Source: an uncultured Oscillospiraceae bacterium (GTDB lineage Bacteria; Bacillota; Clostridia; Oscillospirales; Oscillospiraceae). From it: a DNA stretch of 35,836 nucleotides. The stretch is taken from positions 1 through 35,836 of the forward strand of contig CAJTVO010000017.1 in assembly GCA_910579485.1 (NCBI GenBank), read 5' to 3'. The position numbers and the translations under genes are program-made. Below the pieces are notes generated by a model. That model was not told where the DNA came from. It was given only the letters and a program-made list of their open reading frames with translations, and did not search any database. Below are positions 31,044-35,836 of this stretch, one piece after another (position 1 is the stretch's first letter; every line of letters starts with the position of its first letter).

Positions 31044-32383
31044 CCTTGGGCTGGAGACTGTTCATGTGGGCCGCCGCACTGCCGGTTCTGCCCATCATGT
31101 ATTTCGTGCAGAAAAACGAGTGCAAGCCGAAGAAGAATATCATCGTCGGCGTGACCCTGCCCTACGAGGCGCAGGGGGACGGGGAGGTCCTCGCCCTGCT
31201 GGAGCGGTACAAGCGGGAGATGAAGCTGATCTGCTGGATCATGCTTGCGGCGGGGCTGCCCAGCTTGTTCCTCCGGAGCTTCGGGGCCTTCCTGACGGTC
31301 TGGATGCTCTGGGTGGAGGCTATCTGCGTCATATTTTTCATCCCCTATGTCCGCTGCAACAAGGCCCTGCGGCGGCTCAAGGAAGCACGGTGCTGGCGGC
31401 AAAGAGAGGAAGTGCCCCAAGTGGTCACAGACTTGCAGGCCGCGGCGGAGGAAATACGGTGGCTCTCCCCATGGTGGTTTTTGCCGCCGTTTCTCATCGC
31501 TTTGATTCCTCTGTTCTTTGAGCCGGATGTCTGGTGGGCGTGGACGGTGTGCGCGGTAATGGTGCCGGTATTTTATCTCTGCTACCGGTGGCTGTACCGG
31601 AACCGGGCGGAGGTGGTGGACGCCGACAGCCAGCGGACCATGGCTCTCACACGTATCCGGCGGTACAACTGGGGGAAATTCTGGCTGGTCATGGCCTGGG
31701 CCACAGGGATATTCAACGCGCTGCTGTGGCTGACCCTGAATCACGTGTGGCTGTGTATGGGCGTGTGCCTGCTGTATGGCCTGATAACTGTGGCAGAGGC
31801 GGTGAGCATCGAGCTCCGGGTCCGGCGTTTACAGGAGAAGCTGACGGCGGACAGCGGGCGGGGGTACTACGTGGACGACGATGACCGCTGGCTCTGGGGC
31901 GCTTTCTACTACAACCCCGACGACTGCCGGGTGATCGTCAATGCCAGGACCGGGATCAATGCCACCTTCAATCTGGCAAAGCGGCCCGGCCAGATCATCG
32001 CCCTGTTTCTGGCCGCGATGATGCTGGCCTTACCGCTGGTGGGTGTATGGGAAATGAGAATGGAGCGGGCCCCGGTGGAGCTGGAGGTCACGGAGACCGA
32101 GCTGGTGGGCTCCTACTTCGGCGGGGAGTGGAGCGTGACGCTGGAGGATATTGCGGAAATCCAGGTCCTCCCGGAGAGGCCCAAGCTCCGCCGGGTGGCG
32201 GGCACCGGGATGGAGAACGCCCTCACCGGGCAGTTCAGCGCGGAGGACTGGGGCCGGGTGACGGTGTGCATCGATCCCCGGACAGGGCCATGGCTGCTGG
32301 TGACGGCGGAGGATGGGACGCTGTACCTGTTCGGGGCCAGCCAGGCGGACGCGGTGGAGGAAATCGCCGCAAAGCTGCAATAG
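31040..32383 (+). CDS. DUF5808-type multi-pass membrane protein
   Basis: The 447-residue protein has about seven membrane helices (near 4-19, 67-83, 88-105, 150-165, 170-185, 220-255 and 320-340). Between the fifth group and the last helix lies a soluble stretch, DRWLWGAFYYNPDDCRVIVNARTGINATFNLAKRPGQ, which is the DUF5808 signature found beside DUF1648/SdpI-like proteins. The C-terminal 100 residues are a soluble PH-like beta domain (APVELEVTETELVGSYFGGEWSVTLEDIAEIQVLPE). SdpI-type proteins give immunity to a killing peptide and sense it; whether this one does is unknown. It starts at ATG 31040, overlapping the GntR stop, so regulator and membrane protein are made together. A 12-bp hairpin follows. 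Confidence 0.82.
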   Translation: MTLGWRLFMWAAALPVLPIMYFVQKNECKPKKNIIVGVTLPYEAQGDGEVLALLERYKREMKLICWIMLAAGLPSLFLRSFGAFLTVWMLWVEAICVIFFIPYVRCNKALRRLKEARCWRQREEVPQVVTDLQAAAEEIRWLSPWWFLPPFLIALIPLFFEPDVWWAWTVCAVMVPVFYLCYRWLYRNRAEVVDADSQRTMALTRIRRYNWGKFWLVMAWATGIFNALLWLTLNHVWLCMGVCLLYGLITVAEAVSIELRVRRLQEKLTADSGRGYYVDDDDRWLWGAFYYNPDDCRVIVNARTGINATFNLAKRPGQIIALFLAAMMLALPLVGVWEMRMERAPVELEVTETELVGSYFGGEWSVTLEDIAEIQVLPERPKLRRVAGTGMENALTGQFSAEDWGRVTVCIDPRTGPWLLVTAEDGTLYLFGASQADAVEEIAAKLQ

Positions 32384-32390
32384 GACCCAT

Positions 32391-32421
32391 AGAGGGCTCC
32401 GGTCAAAAGCCGGAGCCCTCT
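32391..32421 (+). terminator. Terminator hairpin after the DUF5808 gene
   Basis: A perfect 12-bp stem (AGAGGGCTCCGG / CCGGAGCCCTCT) with a seven-base loop begins 8 bp after the stop codon. The tail is poor in U (ACAGGTTTGG), but position and strength support termination. Confidence 0.65.
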
Positions 32422-32520
32422 ACAGGTTTGGTAATCATTCATTCAGGAGTATGGCTGTCAAATCGCGGGGAGAAACCGCGAGAGGACGTAAGTTATTGTT
32501 TGGGCTGAAACCCGTTCTTC

Positions 32521-32637
32521 CGCGCCGGACGGCGCGTACAAGCGTTTTCGCGGAGCGAAAACCTTGGGGCCGGATCCATTCCGGACAATTCAAGTTAAAT
32601 CTTAGGGGCCCCCGGAGCGTGAGCGTTGCTCACGTTT
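32521..32637. repeat. Second hairpin cluster in a non-coding gap
   Basis: Perfect inverted repeats CGCGCCG/CGGCGCG (32521-32536), GTTTTCGC/GCGAAAAC (32544-32562), CCGGA/TCCGG (near 32570-32584) and GTGAGC/GCTCAC (near 32619-32633) follow each other between the DUF5808 gene and the feo locus; the last reaches into the end of the Cys-rich gene. The GTTTTCGC palindrome recalls the GTTACTTTTGCC one near 22170, so a shared repeat class is possible. Confidence 0.45.
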
Positions 32638-32804
32638 TGAGGATGGCAATACGGAGCGTTGGCGCAGCCCTTGCAGCCGCAGCCGCATCCGCCTTTGCCG
32701 GACTTTCGCTCCCTAACCATCCGCACGATAACGGCGGCTACGATCAGGATCAGAACCAGCGTTACCACGATGTAGCCCATATGGGATGCAATGTAGGCGA
32801 ACAT
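32595..32804 (-). CDS. FeoB-associated Cys-rich membrane protein
   Basis: The 69-residue protein has one membrane helix (about 11-28, YIVVTLVLILIVAAVIV), a basic stretch RMVRERKSGK, and a Cys-rich run GGCGCGCKGCANAPYC with six Cys. This is the small protein that follows feoB in many Clostridia and may pass or hold iron at the inner side of the FeoB pore; its role is not proven. AAGGAAGGGA lies before the ATG at 32804, and it starts 20 bp after the feoB stop. The last residues after CHPQN are variable and overlap the hairpin cluster. Confidence 0.9.
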   Translation of the reverse strand: MFAYIASHMGYIVVTLVLILIVAAVIVRMVRERKSGKGGCGCGCKGCANAPYCHPQNVSNAHAPGAPKI

Positions 32805-32824
32805 GGGAATCCCTTCCTTTCACA

Positions 32825-35248
32825 TCAGCGCGCGTTTGCCACAGAGCGGTCATTGATACGAATCGCGCTGTTGTTCTCCTTGTAGGGACGGAACAGCAGA
32901 TACAGCAGCCCGGCCAGCAGGACGATTGCAATGACGCTGAAAATTCCGAACGGCGCTTCTCCGGTGATAAGACCGCCGATCTGATAGACGATCATGGCAA
33001 TGACATACGCGAAGCCGCACATGTAGCCGATGGCCCCCCAGGTCCACTTGGCGCTGTTCATCTCCCGCTTGATGGCGCCCATGGCGGCGAAGCAGGGAGC
33101 GCACAGCAGATTGAAGATCATGAAGCTGTAGGCGGTGATGGCACCGAAGTCCGCCCCCACCAAGGCCCAGATCTCCTCGCCGTTCTCACTGACCTCACCG
33201 GCGAAGTGGTAGAGCGTGGCCATGGTGCCCACAACATTCTCCTTAGCGATCAGGCCGGTGAAGGAGGCCACGGTGGCCTTCCAAGCCATATCGCCCGTCC
33301 AGCCCAGGGGATAGAAAATCCAAGCGATGGCATTGCCGATAGCGGCCAGCAAGGAGGAATTGTTGTCCTCCACCGGGCCAAACACGCCGTCAGTAAAGCC
33401 GTAGCCCTGGAGGAACCATAGCACGATGGTAGACAGCAGGATCACCGTTCCGGCCCGCTTGATGAAGCTCCAGCCCCGCTCCCAGGTGGCACGAAGTACG
33501 TTGCCCATGGAGGGCGCATGATAGGTGGGCAGTTCCATGACAAAAGGGGCAGGCTCGCCGGCAAAGGCTTTGAACTTTTTCAGCATGATGCCGGAAATCA
33601 CTACAGCGGCAATACCGATGAAGAAGGCGGAGACGGCCACCAGAGCGGACCCGCCGAACACCGCGCCTGCGAACAGGCCGATGATGGGCATTTTTGCCCC
33701 GCAGGGGATGAAGCCGGTGGTCATGATGGTCATTTTCCGGTCCCGGTCCTGCTCAATGGTCCGGGAGGCCATGATGCCGGGGACGCCGCAGCCGGTGGCT
33801 ACCAGCATGGGGATGAAGCTCTTGCCGGACAGGCCGAAGCGGCGGAAGATGCGGTCCATGATGAAGGCAATCCGGGCCATATAGCCCACGTCCTCCAAAA
33901 TGGCCAGCAACAGGAACAGCACCAGCATCTGGGGCACGAAGCCCAGGACAGCGCCCACGCCGCCCACAATGCCGTCCAGGATCAGGGACGCCAGCACACC
34001 GCTGACCCCCATGGTATCCAGCAGGCCCTCTACTAATACTGGCAGGCCGGGGACCCAAGTTCCATAGCTGGCGGGGTCAGGTTCCTCCACGTTAAGGGCC
34101 TCGGCATAACTCTCCGATGTGACCTCCAGGGCGATGGTCTCCCCGGCCTCGTCATCGTACAGATAGGCTTCCGTCTCTCCGGCCTCGTAGGCGGCGATGA
34201 TGGCGTCCGCCTCCTCAAACGCGCCCGCGGCCTCGTCATAGCCGTCCACGTCGGAGCCGGAGAAGGGCAGGAACCAGCCGTCCCCAAACAGGCCGTCGTT
34301 GGCCCAATCGGTAGCGGCGGTGCCGATGGAGATGCCCCAGCCGCCCATGGCCAGAGCGTACACCAGGAACATCACCGCCACAAAGATGGGCAGGGCCAGG
34401 ATACGGTTGGTGACGATCTGGTCGATTTTGTCAGAGACGGACAAACTGCCCTTGGCCGCTTTCTTCTTCACGGCCTTGGTGACCACAGAGTTGATGTAGG
34501 AATACCGCTGGTTGGTGATGATGCTCTCGGCGTCGTCGTCCAGCTCCTTCTCGCAGTCGGCGATGTGCTGTTCCAGGTGGGCTTTCAGGTCGGCGGAGAG
34601 GTTCAACTCCTCCAGGACCTTCTCATCCCGCTCAAAAATCTTGATGGCGTACCAGCGGAGATAGCCCTCCGACACCTTGCCCTGGATGGATTCCTCAATG
34701 TGGGCCAGGGCGTGTTCCACGCTGCCGGTGAACACATGGGGCAGCTCCCCGGCCTGCTTCTTCTGCGCCAGAGCCACGGCCTTTTCCGCCGCCGCCATGC
34801 CGCCCTCGCCCTTGAGGGCGCTCATCTCGACTACCTCACAGCCCAGGGCCTCGCCCAGCTTATTGAGGTTGATGGTGTCGCCGTTCTTCCGCACCAGGTC
34901 GATCATGTTCACCGCCACTACCACGGGCATGCCCAGCTCGATGAGCTGGGTGGTGAGGTACAGATTTCGCTCGATGTTGGTGCCGTCCACAATGTTGAGG
35001 ATGGCGTCCGGCTTCTCGTTTACCAGATAGGACCGGGCCACCACTTCCTCCAGGGTGTAGGGGGACAGGGAATAGATACCGGGCAGGTCCTGGATCACCA
35101 CGTCCTTATGACCCTTCAGCCTGCCCTCCTTCTTCTCTACGGTGACGCCGGGCCAGTTGCCCACATACTGGCTGGAGCCGGTGAGGGCGTTGAACAGCGT
35201 GGTCTTGCCGCAGTTGGGGTTGCCCGCCAGGGCAATCTTGATGTCCAT
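32825..35248 (-). CDS. feoB: Ferrous iron transport protein B
   Basis: FeoB imports Fe2+ across the cytoplasmic membrane, and this 807-residue protein is complete. The N-terminal G domain has GNPNCGKTT (P loop, 9-17), DLPGIYSLSPYTLEE (switch II, 54-68), NMIDL (114-118) and SALKGEG (143-149). A helical spacer leads to the membrane part with two gate repeats: GFVPQMLVLFLLLAILEDVGYMARIAFIMD and ATGCGVPGIMASRTIE, with Cys487 near the pore. The odd feature is a strongly acidic insert at about 325-395, in the loop between the first two membrane helices, rich in Asp and Glu; many Firmicutes FeoB have a short loop there. It follows two feoA genes and precedes the Cys-rich gene. A DtxR-like palindrome (35270-35285) lies in the gap before it. 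Confidence 0.97.
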   Translation of the reverse strand: MDIKIALAGNPNCGKTTLFNALTGSSQYVGNWPGVTVEKKEGRLKGHKDVVIQDLPGIYSLSPYTLEEVVARSYLVNEKPDAILNIVDGTNIERNLYLTTQLIELGMPVVVAVNMIDLVRKNGDTINLNKLGEALGCEVVEMSALKGEGGMAAAEKAVALAQKKQAGELPHVFTGSVEHALAHIEESIQGKVSEGYLRWYAIKIFERDEKVLEELNLSADLKAHLEQHIADCEKELDDDAESIITNQRYSYINSVVTKAVKKKAAKGSLSVSDKIDQIVTNRILALPIFVAVMFLVYALAMGGWGISIGTAATDWANDGLFGDGWFLPFSGSDVDGYDEAAGAFEEADAIIAAYEAGETEAYLYDDEAGETIALEVTSESYAEALNVEEPDPASYGTWVPGLPVLVEGLLDTMGVSGVLASLILDGIVGGVGAVLGFVPQMLVLFLLLAILEDVGYMARIAFIMDRIFRRFGLSGKSFIPMLVATGCGVPGIMASRTIEQDRDRKMTIMTTGFIPCGAKMPIIGLFAGAVFGGSALVAVSAFFIGIAAVVISGIMLKKFKAFAGEPAPFVMELPTYHAPSMGNVLRATWERGWSFIKRAGTVILLSTIVLWFLQGYGFTDGVFGPVEDNNSSLLAAIGNAIAWIFYPLGWTGDMAWKATVASFTGLIAKENVVGTMATLYHFAGEVSENGEEIWALVGADFGAITAYSFMIFNLLCAPCFAAMGAIKREMNSAKWTWGAIGYMCGFAYVIAMIVYQIGGLITGEAPFGIFSVIAIVLLAGLLYLLFRPYKENNSAIRINDRSVANAR

Positions 35249-35269
35249 TATTCTTCTCTCCTTTCAAAT

Positions 35270-35285
35270 GTTAGCTATGGCTAAC
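35270..35285. promoter_or_regulatory. DtxR-like palindrome before feoB
   Basis: GTTAGC-TATG-GCTAAC is a perfect 6+4+6 inverted repeat, and the symmetry goes on outside it (CAAA and TTTG around one mismatch). It resembles the iron-box half sites of DtxR/IdeR repressors (GTTAG / CTAAC). It sits between feoA and feoB, so feoB may have its own iron control. Confidence 0.6.
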
Positions 35286-35323
35286 TTTTGCTCTAAAGAA
35301 TAGCGGCATCCTGCCGCATTGAT

Positions 35324-35545
35324 TTACTGGACCTCGATCATCTCCGCGTCGCCCTTGCGGACGGACAGCTCGTAGCCCCGGACGTTCAGCTCCATGGGGT
35401 CACCCAGGGGGGCCACCTTGCGGACGAAAATCTCCACGCCCTTAGTGATGCCCATGTCCATGATCCGGCGCTTCACCGGCCCTTCGCCGTGGAGCTTCGC
35501 CACAGTCACGGTTTCGCCCACCTTCACATCTTTTAATGTTTTCAT
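35324..35545 (-). CDS. feoA: Ferrous iron transport protein A (second copy in order)
   Basis: The 73-residue SH3-like protein has the FeoA order: LKDVKVGETVTVAKLHGEGPVKRRIMDMGITKGVEIFVRK, then GDPMELNVRGYELSVRKGDAEMIEV. FeoA is a small cytosolic partner thought to bind the FeoB G domain and tune transport. The ATG at 35545 follows AAAGGAGGAG. It lies between the other feoA and feoB, with 24 bp to the former. Two feoA genes in tandem are usual in Clostridia; the GDPMELNVRGYELS stretch makes this the canonical one. Confidence 0.93.
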   Translation of the reverse strand: MKTLKDVKVGETVTVAKLHGEGPVKRRIMDMGITKGVEIFVRKVAPLGDPMELNVRGYELSVRKGDAEMIEVQ

Positions 35546-35569
35546 GCTGCTCTCCTCCTTTTTGATTTC

Positions 35570-35782
35570 TTAAACCATAATGCGGTTTGCCATGGTCTTA
35601 TCCAGCGCGATGCGGCTGTCCTTTACCTGCACAATCAGATTTCCTCCAATCTCGCTGACCACCGTCACATCGCTGTCCACCACAAATCCCAGCTCCGCCA
35701 GATGCTGGCGCACCTCGTCCTTGCCGGAGATTTTGCGGATAGTCGCGGTTTCCCCTGCCTTTGCCATTGTCAGCGGCATCAT
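35570..35782 (-). CDS. feoA: FeoA-like protein (first in the operon)
   Basis: The 70-residue protein shares the FeoA SH3-like pattern (MAKAGETATIRKISGKDEVRQHLAELGFVVDSDVTVVSE) and ends GGNLIVQVKDSRIALDKTMANRIMV, with the typical RIALD-x-MA-x-I end. It is a divergent paralogue of the next gene and probably forms the FeoAAB set with it. Two adjacent ATG codons (35780-35782 and 35777-35779, followed by a third Met at residue 6) stand behind GGAGGGAGG. It is the first gene of the operon, behind the palindrome at 35806-35823. Confidence 0.93.
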   Translation of the reverse strand: MMPLTMAKAGETATIRKISGKDEVRQHLAELGFVVDSDVTVVSEIGGNLIVQVKDSRIALDKTMANRIMV

Positions 35783-35805
35783 TGCCTCGCCTCCCTCCGG
35801 GATAT

Positions 35806-35823
35806 GGTTAGTAGGCCCTAACC
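35806..35823. promoter_or_regulatory. DtxR-like palindrome upstream of the feo operon
   Basis: GGTTAG-TAGGCC-CTAACC is a perfect 6+6+6 inverted repeat placed 24 bp before the first feoA. On the minus strand it would fill the spacer between a weak TTCCGA and CATATC pair. It shares GTTAG/CTAAC half sites with the second site near feoB and with the known DtxR/IdeR iron box. Confidence 0.62.
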
Positions 35824-35836
35824 TCGGAATTGGCCT

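Noticed and set aside
1..35836. CRISPR array, tRNA or rRNA genes
   Set aside because: No regularly spaced direct repeats and no cloverleaf or rRNA-like segment were seen in the gaps.

Overview
The window is a GC-rich stretch of a Gram-positive, endospore-forming anaerobe. It is most likely a gut Clostridia member of the Oscillospiraceae (Flavonifractor / Pseudoflavonifractor / Lawsonibacter type). Reasons: strong AGGAGG ribosome-binding sites, a yaaL-bofA sporulation pair, SLH and dockerin-like surface modules, a mucin-type M60 peptidase, and a clostridial feo locus with a FeoB-associated Cys-rich protein. This assignment is inference from gene content; there is no rRNA or tRNA in the window.

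Layout. (1) 1-2571: end of a sugar ABC permease, a hairpin, then a GH36 alpha-galactosidase. (2) 2580-3940: an AT-richer patch with an S66 (MccF/LdcA-like) peptidase and a short remnant. (3) 3960-7631: a small 52-aa protein on the minus strand, then a single 1016-aa ORF joining an MFS sugar transporter to a GH2 glycosidase, with a palindrome over its -10 box. (4) 7682-10523: yaaL-bofA divergent from tadA, a small hypothetical, and a deacetylase-like lipoprotein. (5) 10593-22052, all minus strand: sirtuin, MATE exporter, VanZ-like protein, L-cysteine desulfidase, then a coupled four-gene set made of a 1633-aa M60 peptidase with dockerin-like repeats, an SLH surface protein whose N-terminal module may be cohesin-like, a 134-aa unknown and an EndA-type membrane nuclease. 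(6) 22053-28160: a hairpin-rich non-coding cluster, a decayed IS5-family transposase and an AT-rich restriction-modification island (C5-methyltransferase, Sau3AI/MutH-type endonuclease, Vsr, second C5-methyltransferase, truncated next gene). (7) 28189-32383: a lipoprotein combining a propeller-like half with a solute-binding half, divergent from a GntR regulator coupled to a DUF5808-type membrane protein. (8) 32595-35836: the feoA-feoA-feoB-Cys-rich ferrous iron operon (minus strand) with two DtxR-like palindromes.

How the genes work together. Several loci fit life on host and dietary glycans: alpha-galactoside uptake and hydrolysis, a transporter physically joined to a beta-glycosidase, and a secreted mucin-directed peptidase. 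The M60 protein has no visible cell-wall anchor but has dockerin-like repeats. The gene overlapping its stop codon encodes an SLH-anchored protein, so I propose a two-protein surface display pair. The restriction island is the clearest horizontally acquired segment, bordered by transposase debris on the left and a truncated gene on the right.
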